Positions 1 through 8,003 of a stretch of DNA of 64,000 nucleotides are shown here, in pieces. The DNA comes from Cellulomonas sp. Y8 (GTDB lineage Bacteria; Actinomycetota; Actinomycetes; Actinomycetales; Cellulomonadaceae). Position numbers and translations under genes: made by a program. The notes beneath the pieces are model-generated. The model saw nothing but the letters and a program-made list of their open reading frames with translations, was not told the origin of the DNA and made no database searches. Position 1 is the first letter of the stretch, and every line of letters begins with the position of its first letter. Location: positions 1,736,001-1,800,000 of the forward strand of contig NZ_CP041203.1 of the NCBI RefSeq assembly GCF_008033115.1, written 5' to 3'.

Positions 1-163
1 GGTCGGCGATGTTGGCCTGCACCAGGTGCTCGTGGAACAAGGCCGGCCCCACGAGCGTCGCCACCAGCCAGGCCGTGGCCGCGGCGGCCACGAGCACCAG
101 GACGATCGAGACCAGCAGCCGCCGCCCGATGCTGCCGGGGCCGATCGCCTCGCGCGTCCTCAT
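1..163 (-). CDS. Sensor histidine kinase, N-terminal fragment (runs off the window)
   Basis: Only the first 54 codons are present. They encode a short basic N-terminus (MRTREAIGPG) followed by a strongly hydrophobic segment at about residues 16-38, as expected for the first membrane helix of a two-component sensor kinase; the sensor and kinase domains lie outside the window. The ATG at 163 overlaps the TGA of the upstream response-regulator gene by four bases (ATGA), so the two are translationally coupled. The kinase call is therefore inferred from position and the membrane segment, not from a visible kinase domain. The signal sensed cannot be told; neighbouring copper and cell-wall genes suggest metal or envelope stress. 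Confidence 0.72.
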   Translation of the reverse strand, partial: MRTREAIGPGSIGRRLLVSIVLVLVAAAATAWLVATLVGPALFHEHLVQANIAD

Positions 164-882
164 CCGGGTCCCATCCGGTACCCCACCCCGCGGACGGTGC
201 GCACGAACCGTTGCTGCTGAGCGGTGTCCTTGAGCTTGCGGCGCACGTGCAGCACGTGGACGTCGACCAGGTGCTCGTCGCCCACCCAGCCCTCGCCCCA
301 GACGGCGCGGATCAGCGCGGGCCGGGAGAACACGACGCCGGGTCGCGAGGCCAGCGCGGCCAGCACGTCGAACTCCAAGCGGGTCAGGACGACCGGCTCG
401 CCGTCGACCTCGACCTCGCGCGCGTCCAGATCCAGGACGAGGCCACCGACGGTGACCCTGCGGGTCTCGACCGGCGCGGAGCCCTGGTCTGCAGGAGCGG
501 CTCGGCGCGGGCGACGCAGCATGACGCGGATCCGGGCCATCAGCTCCCGCGGGCTGAACGGCTTGGTCATGTAGTCGTCCGCCCCCACGGACAGCCCGAT
601 CAAGGTGTCGACCTCGTCGCTGCGCGCGGTGAGCATGACGACGTAGCAATCGGAGAACGTGCGCAGCTGCCGGCAGATCTCCACGCCGTCGACCCCCGGC
701 AGCCCGAGGTCGAGGACCACCACGTCCGGGTCGACCTCACGCAGCAGGGCGACCGCGGCGCTGCCGTCGTGGCACAAGGACACCTCGAAGCCCTCCCGCT
801 CAAGGTAACCGCCGACGACCGAGGCGAGCGCCTGCTCGTCGTCGATCACGACGGCGCGCATCGTGGCCTCGGGCGGTGTCAT
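160..882 (-). CDS. OmpR/PhoB-family response regulator
   Basis: A 240-residue protein with an N-terminal receiver domain and a C-terminal winged-helix DNA-binding domain. Visible landmarks are the acidic pair IDDE near residues 13-16, the phospho-acceptor Asp at about 58 (VVVLDLGLPG), Thr85 in MLTARSDE and Lys107 in DDYMTKPFSPREL. The C-terminal part ends in the typical RTVRGVGYRM wing. A second ATG at 861 (MRAVVIDDE), preceded by a GAGG, is an equally good start. It overlaps the downstream kinase gene by four bases. A 16-base motif at 947-962 just upstream recurs before the cell-wall hydrolase operon at 2186-2201, suggesting that this regulator controls itself and that operon. Confidence 0.93.
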   Translation of the reverse strand: MTPPEATMRAVVIDDEQALASVVGGYLEREGFEVSLCHDGSAAVALLREVDPDVVVLDLGLPGVDGVEICRQLRTFSDCYVVMLTARSDEVDTLIGLSVGADDYMTKPFSPRELMARIRVMLRRPRRAAPADQGSAPVETRRVTVGGLVLDLDAREVEVDGEPVVLTRLEFDVLAALASRPGVVFSRPALIRAVWGEGWVGDEHLVDVHVLHVRRKLKDTAQQQRFVRTVRGVGYRMGPG

Positions 883-946
883 GCGGCCATTGTGGCCAGG
901 AGCCTGCACCTCGACGAGCACTGCGCGGATCGTGTGGGAACTTCCT

Positions 947-962
947 GATCGAAACTTCATCG
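947..962. promoter_or_regulatory. Candidate response-regulator site, copy 1
   Basis: GATCGAAACTTCATCG lies in the divergent gap between the response regulator (start 882) and the ferredoxin-like gene (start 1006). The same motif with a single substitution recurs at 2186-2201 in front of the SHOCT/M23/VanY genes. Being the binding site of the adjacent OmpR-type regulator is an inference from position and conservation. Confidence 0.4.
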
Positions 963-1005
963 ACCGGGGACGTCCTCGCGCGCCCGCGCCCCGTATCGTC
1001 GTCCG

Positions 1006-1416
1006 GTGCCTGATACCCCCACCGAGCCCGCCCGGGAGGCCACCCTTCCCGGGCTGACCGCCTGCTCGCTGTGCGCGGGTGAGACACTGGGGCACCGCGA
1101 CCCGATGCCGGGCGGTCAGATGGCACGGCTGCGGGCGGTGGCCGAGCGCGTCGCTGCTCGCCTGACGTTCGTGGAGTGCCTCGACGAGTGCGAACGCGGC
1201 GACGTCGTCGTGGCCCGCCCCTCGGGCTCATGCCGACGCGCTGGAGCAGCGCCCGTGTGGTTCGAGCGCCTGGCGGGCGACCACCAGACCCGGGCGCTCG
1301 AAGACTGGCTGCGTGCCGGTGGTCCGGGTGCCAGAGCCGTCCCGCCCGAGCTCTCGGAGCACGTGATCCACCGCGGGTCCGAGGCCCCCGATGTCGTGGG
1401 ATCGACAACTCACTGA
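1006..1416 (+). CDS. Thioredoxin-like [2Fe-2S] ferredoxin-fold protein
   Basis: A 136-residue protein starting at GTG (MPDTPTEP). It shows a CxxC near residues 21-24 (ACSLCAGETLG) and a second CxxxC near 58-62 (FVECLDECERGDVVV), the cysteine layout of thioredoxin-like [2Fe-2S] ferredoxins. The C-terminal part has a conserved-looking WFERLAGDHQ/LEDWLRAGG segment. It is transcribed away from the two-component genes and lies immediately before the copper lipoprotein gene at 1546. Its electron partner is unknown. The fold call rests on the cysteine spacing and flanking residues; a metal-binding role not involving a cluster is possible. Confidence 0.62.
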   Translation: MPDTPTEPAREATLPGLTACSLCAGETLGHRDPMPGGQMARLRAVAERVAARLTFVECLDECERGDVVVARPSGSCRRAGAAPVWFERLAGDHQTRALEDWLRAGGPGARAVPPELSEHVIHRGSEAPDVVGSTTH

Positions 1417-1545
1417 CATCGACGCCGTCGCACACTGGCCCACCTCGCCGACTCACCGAGAGGTTCGCTGCCTCGGCACCCGGGGCGGCGCGCCGGGACT
1501 TCGTGCCCACCTCGGTCGAACCGACGGCTTTCTACTCTGGAGAAC

Positions 1546-2121
1546 ATGAGGCTCACCCACCGACCCCGCCTGCTCGCCTCCGTGGCGCTCACCGCCCTGG
1601 TTCTCGCCGGTTGCGCGGCCCAGCCGGAAGCTGCCGATGACGCGCCTGCGACCGCCGTCGAGACGTGGGCCGAGCTGGACGCCACGGAGCTGATCGATCA
1701 GCTCGAGGCGATGCCCCTGGGCGAGCGACCCCAGGACGTGCTGGCATCCATCCGCCAGGACGAGGTCCTGGTGTCCTCGCCGAACGGGTCGCAAGAGGTC
1801 TCGGTCCCGATCGAGGAAGGGCACTACCTGTCGATCGCGCCGTACGTGGACCGGACGCACGACTGCTACTTCCACTCGCTGACCACCTGCACCGGCGAGA
1901 TGGGCGGCGAGGAGATCACGGTGCAGATCGTCGACGACCGCACCGGTGAGGTGTACGTGGACGAGACGACCCGCGCCCACGACAACGGGTTCGTCGGGTT
2001 CTGGCTCCCGCGCGACATCGGCGCCACGGTCACGGTCACCGCCGCCGGCCGCAGCGCACAGGCCAGTGTCGCGACCGGCGACGAGGACCTGACGTGCCTG
2101 ACCAGCCTGCAGCTCACCTGA
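1546..2121 (+). CDS. cueP: CueP-family copper-binding lipoprotein
   Basis: A 191-residue exported protein. The N-terminus has a signal peptide ending in a lipobox (LVLAGCAAQ, Cys at about 22), so it should be lipid-anchored on the outer face of the membrane. The mature part carries the CueP hallmark cysteines: DCYFHSLTTC in mid-protein and LTC near the C-terminus, the residues that bind copper in the Salmonella periplasmic protein. The segment GHYLSIAPYVDRTHDCYFHS and the GFVGFWLPRD block also fit the family, and the length is close to normal. It stands alone, downstream of the ferredoxin-like gene. A role in copper tolerance outside the membrane is likely by family. Confidence 0.85.
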   Translation: MRLTHRPRLLASVALTALVLAGCAAQPEAADDAPATAVETWAELDATELIDQLEAMPLGERPQDVLASIRQDEVLVSSPNGSQEVSVPIEEGHYLSIAPYVDRTHDCYFHSLTTCTGEMGGEEITVQIVDDRTGEVYVDETTRAHDNGFVGFWLPRDIGATVTVTAAGRSAQASVATGDEDLTCLTSLQLT

Positions 2122-2185
2122 CCGCCACCGCGGTGCGCAGCGCGCCTGCCTGAGGGTATGAGTCGCGGTCCGGCTCGGCGATCTT

Positions 2186-2201
2186 GATCGAATCTTCATC
2201 G
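2186..2201. promoter_or_regulatory. Candidate response-regulator site, copy 2
   Basis: GATCGAATCTTCATCG, 15 of 16 bases identical to the motif at 947-962. Together with the five bases before it, it forms two ATCTT(G/C)ATC direct repeats 11 bases apart (2181 and 2192), the helical-turn spacing typical of OmpR/PhoB-family sites. It lies about 90 bases before the SHOCT/M23/VanY genes. Confidence 0.45.
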
Positions 2202-2300
2202 TCCGCCAGAGGAGACTTGACGCGCGCTGCCGACAGTTGAGGGCATGCACGTACCCCACGACGGTCACCGGTCTGGCGGCGGCCCAGCATGTGGTGCCAG

Positions 2301-2522
2301 ATGAGCCCCGCCGGCTGGGCGGTCATGGCCGCCGCCTGGTTCACCCTGATCACGCTGGCCGTGTGGGGCGTGTCCCGGCTGTTCCCCACGCGTGCCGCCA
2401 GCAGTCCGCGTGCGGCGCTCGATGAGTGGCTCGCGTCGGGGACGATCGATGCCGAGATGTACGGCCGCCTGCGCGCGGACCTGGACACCGCCGGACCCAG
2501 CCGCTCGAGCCGCCCGTGGTGA
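2301..2522 (+). CDS. Small membrane protein with SHOCT domain
   Basis: About 73 residues: one membrane helix (WAVMAAAWFTLITLAVWGV) followed by a SHOCT-type short C-terminal helix pair (ALDEWLASGTIDAEMYGRLR). SHOCT segments are oligomerisation tails found on many short actinobacterial membrane proteins. ATG codons at 2289 and 2301 are both possible; the later one places the helix directly at the N-terminus. Its stop overlaps the GTG of the M23 peptidase gene (GTGA), so the two are probably co-translated. No enzymatic role is visible; it may be a partner or scaffold for the exported peptidase. Confidence 0.7.
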   Translation: MSPAGWAVMAAAWFTLITLAVWGVSRLFPTRAASSPRAALDEWLASGTIDAEMYGRLRADLDTAGPSRSSRPW

Positions 2523-3940
2523 GCGCCCCCACCCGTCGGTCGCGAGCCGCGGCCACGGGCCGTCCTCGCGCGTTCGCGACGGCAGCCCTGGCCGCGGTCA
2601 TGGTCGTGGCGGTGCTGCTGCCCGCTGGGCCGGCCGCCGGTGACACCACCGACGACCAGGCGCGCGCGGCACAGCAGCGGGCCGAGGCCGCTCAGCGTCA
2701 GTACGAGGACGCGCAGGAGTCGGTCGAGGACCTGTCTGCGGAACTCGCGCAGGCCGTACTGACCCTGGAGGAGACGAAGGCCCGCCTGCCCGCAGCCCAG
2801 GCGGCGCTCGAGGAGGCGACTCGGACTGCAGACGCCGCCCGGCGCCAGGCCACGCTCGCGCGCGCCCGCCTGGAGGACACCAGCGACGTGCACGCCTCGC
2901 TGGTCGCCCAGATCGAGCAGGACTCCACCCGGACCGCCGAGGTGCGCGCCACCGTCGCCGAGCTCGCCCGCGCCGCCTACCAGGGGCGGTCGCGTTCCTC
3001 CGGTCTGGAGATCACGGTGGGCGCCAGCTCGGTTGAGGACTTCCAGGCGCGGTCGTTCACCGCGTCCACGGCCCAGCGGATGCAGGCACGCACGCTCGAG
3101 GAACTGACCAAGCTCGAGGCAGCCGGCCGCAGCAACGAGTCCCGGCTGCAGTCCGTGGTCGAGACCCTCGACGAGCTCGAGCAGGAAGCCGAGCGCGATG
3201 CCCGCGCGGCCGACGACGCCCTGGCAGCCCAGCGCGAGCAGAACGCGGCCCTCGACCGGGCCGTGGCCGACCAGACGGCGGCCGCCCAACGCATCGAGGG
3301 CATGAAGGGCCAGGCTGAGGCGGAGCAGGCCGCAGCCGACGCCGCCCGGGCCGACGCGGACGCCGAGATCGCGCGGATCGCGGCGCAGCAGGAGGCCGAA
3401 GCGGCAGCCGCGGCCGCGGCTCGGCCGGCACCCGCGAACCCTGCGCCACCGCAGCCGGCCGCTCCGGGGAAGCCGGGCCCGGCCGCTCCGCCCGCTGCCC
3501 CTCCAGCACCGCCGGCGGTCGAGTCCGGCGCGCTGTTCTCGAACCCGACGTCGATCCAGCCGATGTACGTCACGTCGAACTACGGCATGCGGCTGCACCC
3601 GATCCTGGGCTACACGCGCCTGCACGCAGGGATCGACCTGCGCACGTACTGCAACACACCGCTGTATGCCCCGCGCGACGGCACCGTGCAGTGGGCCGAG
3701 TGGCGCAACGGGTTCGGCAACCAGGTGATGCTCAACTACGGCACCATCAGCGGGCAGTCGCTGATGAGCTCCTCGAACCACTTGACCCGCTCGGTGGTCC
3801 GCGCCGGGCAATCCGTGACGCGCGGCCAGCTCATCGGGTATTCCGGCAACACCGGCCTGTCCGGAGCGTGCCACCTGCACTTCGAGGTCTACGTCGGCGG
3901 CAAGACCGTCGACCCCGCACCCCTGCTCGGGCTGCGATGA
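2519..3940 (+). CDS. Secreted M23 peptidoglycan endopeptidase with long coiled coil
   Basis: A 473-residue exported protein. The GTG start at 2519 overlaps the SHOCT gene and gives an N-terminus with a signal helix (residues about 20-42). A long Ala/Glu/Gln-rich coiled coil (about 45-300, e.g. AAQQRAEAAQRQYEDA) precedes a Pro/Ala linker. The C-terminal M23/LytM domain (about 345-473) keeps the zinc ligands: HxxxD in HAGID and HxH in CHLHFEVY. The layout resembles EnvC/NlpD- and RipA-type division or wall hydrolases, in which the coiled coil controls the peptidase. It probably cuts peptide cross-links in peptidoglycan. It is followed 42 bases later by a VanY-like gene. Confidence 0.93.
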   Translation: MSAPTRRSRAAATGRPRAFATAALAAVMVVAVLLPAGPAAGDTTDDQARAAQQRAEAAQRQYEDAQESVEDLSAELAQAVLTLEETKARLPAAQAALEEATRTADAARRQATLARARLEDTSDVHASLVAQIEQDSTRTAEVRATVAELARAAYQGRSRSSGLEITVGASSVEDFQARSFTASTAQRMQARTLEELTKLEAAGRSNESRLQSVVETLDELEQEAERDARAADDALAAQREQNAALDRAVADQTAAAQRIEGMKGQAEAEQAAADAARADADAEIARIAAQQEAEAAAAAAARPAPANPAPPQPAAPGKPGPAAPPAAPPAPPAVESGALFSNPTSIQPMYVTSNYGMRLHPILGYTRLHAGIDLRTYCNTPLYAPRDGTVQWAEWRNGFGNQVMLNYGTISGQSLMSSSNHLTRSVVRAGQSVTRGQLIGYSGNTGLSGACHLHFEVYVGGKTVDPAPLLGLR

Positions 3941-3982
3941 CCACCACCAGCACCCCCTGCGCGACACCGGAAGGAGGACCGC

Positions 3983-4546
3983 GTGGACGGCATCACCGCG
4001 ACCAGCGCCCGCATCCTTGAGATCCGCCAGCTCATCGGCGCCACCACACCCCGCCTCGTGAAGCCGGCGGGGGGCTCGGGCGACGCGTTCGCGGCGGCGC
4101 TCTCGGCGGCCGTCGACGACACGACCCCCAGCCCTTCCACGGCCCGCAACGCCCAGGGCGTGCCCGCCGACCTCGCGGCCCACGGCAACGGGAAGATCCC
4201 GAGCGACGCACTTTCCGAGGTCGGGAGCACCGGACACCGGCTGTGGGCGCCCGCAAGCCAGGCCCTCGACCAGCTGATGACCGCCGCCGAGCGCGACGGG
4301 ATCGACGTCGGCATCACCGACTCCTACCGGTCGTACGACGCCCAGGTCGATGTCGCCCGCCGCAAGGGCCTGTACTCCCAGGGCGGCCTGGCGGCCCAGC
4401 CCGGCACCAGCCCGCACGGCTGGGGCGTGGCCGTCGACCTCGATCTGGACGACGCCGCTCAGAGGTGGATGCGCGCGAACGCGGGGCGGTTCGGGTTCGT
4501 CGAGGACACCCCACGCGAACCGTGGCACTGGGTCTACAAGACGTGA
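3983..4546 (+). CDS. VanY-like M15 D-alanyl-D-alanine carboxypeptidase
   Basis: A 187-residue protein with a GTG start at 3983, supported by a strong AAGGAGG ribosome-binding site 7 bases upstream. The C-terminal 100 residues form an M15B peptidase: the SxYRSYxxQ block (TDSYRSYDAQVDVA), the zinc ligands HxxxxxxD in SPHGWGVAVDLD, and the terminal EPWHWVY with catalytic Glu and zinc His. The N-terminal 80 residues are low-complexity and have no clear signal peptide, which is odd for a wall enzyme; export may use another route, or a longer N-terminus was missed. Third gene of the SHOCT/M23/M15 cluster. Confidence 0.87.
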   Translation: MDGITATSARILEIRQLIGATTPRLVKPAGGSGDAFAAALSAAVDDTTPSPSTARNAQGVPADLAAHGNGKIPSDALSEVGSTGHRLWAPASQALDQLMTAAERDGIDVGITDSYRSYDAQVDVARRKGLYSQGGLAAQPGTSPHGWGVAVDLDLDDAAQRWMRANAGRFGFVEDTPREPWHWVYKT

Positions 4547-4612
4547 GACCGCAGCACCTGCTGCAGTCGCCAGGACGGACCAGGGAGGACTGAGACCACA
4601 CCACCGCACGAC

Positions 4613-4631
4613 CTCCGGGCCACGCCCGGAG
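4613..4631. terminator. Hairpin, possible terminator after the VanY-like gene
   Basis: Perfect 8-bp inverted repeat CTCCGGGC / GCCCGGAG around a CAC loop, 67 bases after the VanY-like stop. There is no T-run, which is common in high-GC actinobacteria. Confidence 0.4.
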
Positions 4632-4667
4632 CAGCACCGTCATCAACGCGCTCAGGGGCAGATCTGA

Positions 4668-4842
4668 GCGACCGGGTGGACGCCGAGTCCTGCCACCACC
4701 CGGATCATCTCGACCACGCATGGCAGGAACGGGGGAACCACCGATCGCCGGGCACGCAGGTGCCCTCGGGGTGAAGCCGGTCCACGGACCGGCCGGGCGT
4801 CTCCCGCCCGAACCCGACAGCTCACCCCGCAGGCGGCAGGAG
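4668..4842 (+). ncRNA. c-di-AMP riboswitch (ydaO/yuaA class)
   Basis: The 175 bases before the NlpC/P60 gene contain the conserved blocks of the ydaO/yuaA riboswitch: GCCGAGTCCTGCC at about 4692, GGCAGGAACGGGGGAACC at about 4722, GGGGTGAAGCCGG at about 4768, and the hallmark CCCGAACCCGACAGCT followed by CACCCCGCAGGCG just before the start codon. In actinobacteria this class senses cyclic di-AMP and usually controls wall hydrolases (RpfA, NlpC/P60) and osmotic transporters, which fits the gene immediately downstream. Boundaries are approximate. No secondary-structure calculation was run. Confidence 0.85.
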
Positions 4843-4848
4843 ACATCC

Positions 4849-5640
4849 ATGCCTTCACGCCACACGACCTCCGCGCGGCACCGCGCGGACGGCCGAGCAC
4901 ACACCTTGCTCACGGACGCCCGCCTCACCGCGGCGCACCACCTGTCCAGCACCACCCGGCGCACCGGCGCCGCCGTCGCCTCGTCCGGCCTGGCGGTGTC
5001 GCTCCTCGCGGCACCCGCCCTCGCCGACGACGAGGTCCGGACCACCGCCGTGGACGTCTCGGCCCTGACCGCCTCCGCCCGTGCCATCGTCGAGGCCGCC
5101 CCGGTCGTCGCCTCGCCCGCGGAGGCGTCCTGGACTTTTGAGAACCCGGCCGCGACCGCGGTCACCCCGCCGCCGCCCCCGCCGCCCGTCGTTGAGGAGG
5201 AGCCCGAGCCCGATGCGGCGGCGAGCCGGTCGCGATCGGCAGAGCCCGAGGCGCCGGCCGCCGAGCCCGCTCCCGCGGCCGTCGGCGCGCCCGCGCCGGC
5301 GAGCGCGAACGGCAGCGCCATCGTCGAGATCGCCTCGAGCCTGGTCGGGATCCCGTACGTCTGGGGCGGCACGACCCCGTCCGGGTTCGACTGCTCCGGG
5401 TTCACTTCCTACGTCTACGCGCAGGTGGGGATCGCGCTGCCCCGCACGTCCGGCGACCAGCGGTACGCCGGCGTCGAGGTCCCGCGCGACCAGGCCCAGC
5501 CCGGTGACCTGATCTGGTCGCCGGGGCACATCTCCATCTACGCCGGCGGGAACCTTCAGGTCGACGCGCCCACCCCCGGCAAGAGCATTCAGATCCGCGA
5601 GATCTGGCAGTCCAACCCGAAGTTCATCCGCGTCGGGTAG
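4849..5640 (+). CDS. Secreted NlpC/P60 peptidoglycan hydrolase
   Basis: A 263-residue protein: an N-terminal export signal ending near AAPALADDE (residue about 60), a disordered Pro/Glu/Ala-rich linker (about 100-150, with a run of seven prolines), and a C-terminal NlpC/P60 domain. The catalytic Cys182 lies in GFDCSGFTSYVYA, the His at about 227 in SPGHISIYAG, and the GIPYVWGGTTP block is intact. It should hydrolyse D-iGlu-meso-DAP type peptide bonds in stem peptides. The ATG at 4849 follows a GGCAGGAGA ribosome-binding site at the 3' end of the riboswitch. A strong hairpin directly follows the stop, so it is a single-gene unit. Confidence 0.93.
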   Translation: MPSRHTTSARHRADGRAHTLLTDARLTAAHHLSSTTRRTGAAVASSGLAVSLLAAPALADDEVRTTAVDVSALTASARAIVEAAPVVASPAEASWTFENPAATAVTPPPPPPPVVEEEPEPDAAASRSRSAEPEAPAAEPAPAAVGAPAPASANGSAIVEIASSLVGIPYVWGGTTPSGFDCSGFTSYVYAQVGIALPRTSGDQRYAGVEVPRDQAQPGDLIWSPGHISIYAGGNLQVDAPTPGKSIQIREIWQSNPKFIRVG

Positions 5641-5647
5641 CGCGCTG

Positions 5648-5677
5648 GGGCCGCACCCCGCCTGCGGGGTGCGGCCC
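5648..5677. terminator. Strong hairpin terminator after NlpC/P60 gene
   Basis: 14-bp perfect inverted repeat, GGGCCGCACCCCGC paired with GCGGGGTGCGGCCC, starting 8 bases after the stop codon. A near copy of the stem recurs at 9485-9516. Confidence 0.8.
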
Positions 5678-5818
5678 GCGCCGCCGCCATCTGACTTACT
5701 CGGCCCCTGACTTCGAATAGCAGTGGATGCCCCTGGGGCGAACGTCGCTGGCTGAAACTCGGATGCCGTCGCCGGAGCGCTTGGGGAAACCGAGGTCGAC
5801 GGCGGCTTTCGTACTGTT

Positions 5819-5832
5819 TTGATGTGTGTCAA
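5819..5832. promoter_or_regulatory. Candidate ArsR operator before the ars operon
   Basis: TTGA-N6-TCAA inverted repeat ending 9 bases before the trxB start. The same half-site/6-base-spacer layout occurs twice between arsM and the arsR pseudogene (10517-10532 and 10570-10585), which argues for a shared ArsR operator. Confidence 0.45.
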
Positions 5833-5841
5833 CATAGAGAC

Positions 5842-6900
5842 ATGTCGAACCAACCCCCCGTCCGCGACATCGTCATCGTCGGCTCCGGCCCCGCCGGGTA
5901 CTCCGCCGCGATCTACGCGGCGCGCGCGGGCCTGGCCCCCTACGTGGTGGCCGGGTCGGTGACCGCCGGCGGCGCGCTCATGAACACCACGGACGTCGAG
6001 AACTTCCCCGGGTTCCCCGACGGCATCCTGGGCCCCGACCTCATGGACAACCTGCAGAAGCAGGCCGAGCGGTTCGGCGCCGAGGTGCTCTGGGACGACG
6101 CCGTCGAGCTCGACCTGGCCGGCCCGGTCAAGACCATCGTCACCGGCGGCGGCGAGACCATCCGCGCCCGCGCCGTCATCCTGTCGACCGGCTCCGCGTA
6201 CCGCGAGCTCGGCCTGGACGACGAGAAGCGGCTCTCCGGCCGCGGCGTCTCGTGGTGCGCGACCTGCGACGGGTTCTTCTTCCGCGACCAGGACATCATC
6301 GTGGTCGGCGGCGGCGACTCGGCCGTCGAGGAGGCCACCTTCCTCACCCGGTTCGGCAAGTCGGTGACGATCGTGCACCGTCGCGACGAGCTCCGGGCGT
6401 CGAAGATCATGGCCGACCGCGCCAAGAACGACCCGAAGATCCAGTTCGCGTGGAACTCCGAGGTCGTCGGCATCCACGGCGACGAGAAGGTCACCGGCGT
6501 CACCCTGCGCGACACCGTGACCGGCGAGACCCGCGAGCACGGCGCCACCGGCGTGTTCGTCGCGATCGGCCACGTGCCGCGCACCGAGCTCCTCGCGGGC
6601 CAGGTCGACCTCGACGAGAACGGCTACATCGTCGTCGAGGGCCGGTCCACCCGGACCAACCTGCCGGGCGTGTTCGCCGCCGGTGACGCGGTGGACCACA
6701 CCTACCGCCAGGCGATCACCGCCGCCGGCTCGGGCTGCTCGGCCGCGCTCGACGCGCAGCACTACCTGGCCGCGCTCGGCGACGTGGACCCGGCCTCCCC
6801 GGCCGAGATCCCCGCCGCCGTCGAGCACGCCGACGTCGACGCCGTCGCCGCCCTTGACGCCCGGGTCGCGGACACGGCCGCTGCGGCGGTCGCTCGATGA
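5842..6900 (+). CDS. trxB: Thioredoxin reductase of the arsenic operon
   Basis: A 352-residue flavoprotein with the FAD-binding GxGxxG ([11 protein letters not shown], about 14-22), the redox pair C139ATC142 in [11 protein letters not shown], the NADPH-binding [10 protein letters not shown] (about 155-164) and the C-terminal [11 protein letters not shown] motif. It has an extra ~30-residue Ala-rich C-terminal tail not needed for catalysis. It probably recycles thioredoxin for the thioredoxin-coupled arsenate reductases encoded downstream. Its stop overlaps the acr3 start (ATGA), placing it first in the operon. An alternative ATG at 5824 would begin inside the candidate ArsR operator, so 5842 was chosen. 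Confidence 0.93.
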   Translation: MSNQPPVRDIVIVGSGPAGYSAAIYAARAGLAPYVVAGSVTAGGALMNTTDVENFPGFPDGILGPDLMDNLQKQAERFGAEVLWDDAVELDLAGPVKTIVTGGGETIRARAVILSTGSAYRELGLDDEKRLSGRGVSWCATCDGFFFRDQDIIVVGGGDSAVEEATFLTRFGKSVTIVHRRDELRASKIMADRAKNDPKIQFAWNSEVVGIHGDEKVTGVTLRDTVTGETREHGATGVFVAIGHVPRTELLAGQVDLDENGYIVVEGRSTRTNLPGVFAAGDAVDHTYRQAITAAGSGCSAALDAQHYLAALGDVDPASPAEIPAAVEHADVDAVAALDARVADTAAAAVAR

Positions 6901-8003
6901 GCGCGCAGGTGCCCGACCTGACCGCGACGCGCGGGCGGCTGTCGACGCTCGATCGGTGGCTGCCGGTCTGGATCGGCCTGGCGATGGTCGCCGGTCTTGC
7001 GCTGGGTCGATTCGTCCCGGCGCTCGGTGATGCGCTGGCCGAGCTCGAGGTCGGCGGGATCTCACTGCCGATCGCCCTCGGCCTGCTGGTGATGATGTAC
7101 CCGGTGCTGGCCAAGGTCCGCTACGACCGGGTCGCGGCGGTGACCGGCGACAAGCGGCTGCTCGCGAGCTCGCTCGCGCTCAACTGGGTTGTCGGGCCTG
7201 CGCTGATGTTCGCGCTCGCCTGGGTGTTCCTGCCCGACCTTCCCGAGTACCGCACCGGCCTGATCATCGTCGGCCTGGCACGGTGCATCGCGATGGTCGT
7301 GATCTGGAACGACCTGGCCTGCGGCGACCGCGAGGCCGCGGCGGTGCTGGTCGCGATCAACTCGGTGTTCCAGGTCGTAGCGTTCTCCCTGCTCGGCTGG
7401 TTCTACCTCAGCGTGCTGCCCGGCTGGCTCGGGCTGGACTCCGCCGGGCTGGACGTCTCGATCGGGCAGATCGCGGTCAACGTCCTGGTCTTCCTCGGCA
7501 TCCCGCTGGCCGCCGGGTTCGCATCCCGCTGGGTCGGCGAGCGCACCCGCGGACGCAACTGGTACGAGGAGCGGTTCATCCCGCGCATCGGGCCGTGGGC
7601 GCTATACGGGCTGCTGTTCACGATCGTGCTCCTGTTCGCTCTGCAGGGTGACGCCGTGATGTCCCGGCCGCTCGACGTGGCGCGGATCGCGCTGCCGCTG
7701 CTCGTGTACTTCGCGGTGATGTGGGGCGTCGGGATGCTCACCGGCCGGGGCCTGGGTCTGGGGTACTCCCGCTCGACCACGCTCGCGTTCACCGCGGCGG
7801 GCAACAACTTCGAACTCGCCATCGCCGTCGCGATCGGCACGTTCGGCGCGACCTCCGGGCAGGCACTGGCTGGCGTCGTCGGCCCGCTGATCGAGGTCCC
7901 GGTCCTGGTCGGGCTGGTCTACGTCAGCCTGCGGGCCGGCCGACGCTGGTTCACCGACACCGCTCGTCCCGTCTCCGCCGAACCGCAGGAGGTCCGCTCA
8001 TGA
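6897..8003 (+). CDS. acr3: ACR3-family arsenite efflux permease
   Basis: A 368-residue integral membrane protein with about ten hydrophobic helices. Family landmarks are the early block [21 protein letters not shown], the [13 protein letters not shown] segment containing the essential Cys of ACR3 (about residue 129) and the late [19 protein letters not shown] segment. It exports As(III) out of the cytoplasm using the membrane potential. Both ends overlap its neighbours by four bases, so it is tightly co-translated with trxB and the arsR-arsC fusion. Confidence 0.95.
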   Translation: MSAQVPDLTATRGRLSTLDRWLPVWIGLAMVAGLALGRFVPALGDALAELEVGGISLPIALGLLVMMYPVLAKVRYDRVAAVTGDKRLLASSLALNWVVGPALMFALAWVFLPDLPEYRTGLIIVGLARCIAMVVIWNDLACGDREAAAVLVAINSVFQVVAFSLLGWFYLSVLPGWLGLDSAGLDVSIGQIAVNVLVFLGIPLAAGFASRWVGERTRGRNWYEERFIPRIGPWALYGLLFTIVLLFALQGDAVMSRPLDVARIALPLLVYFAVMWGVGMLTGRGLGLGYSRSTTLAFTAAGNNFELAIAVAIGTFGATSGQALAGVVGPLIEVPVLVGLVYVSLRAGRRWFTDTARPVSAEPQEVRS

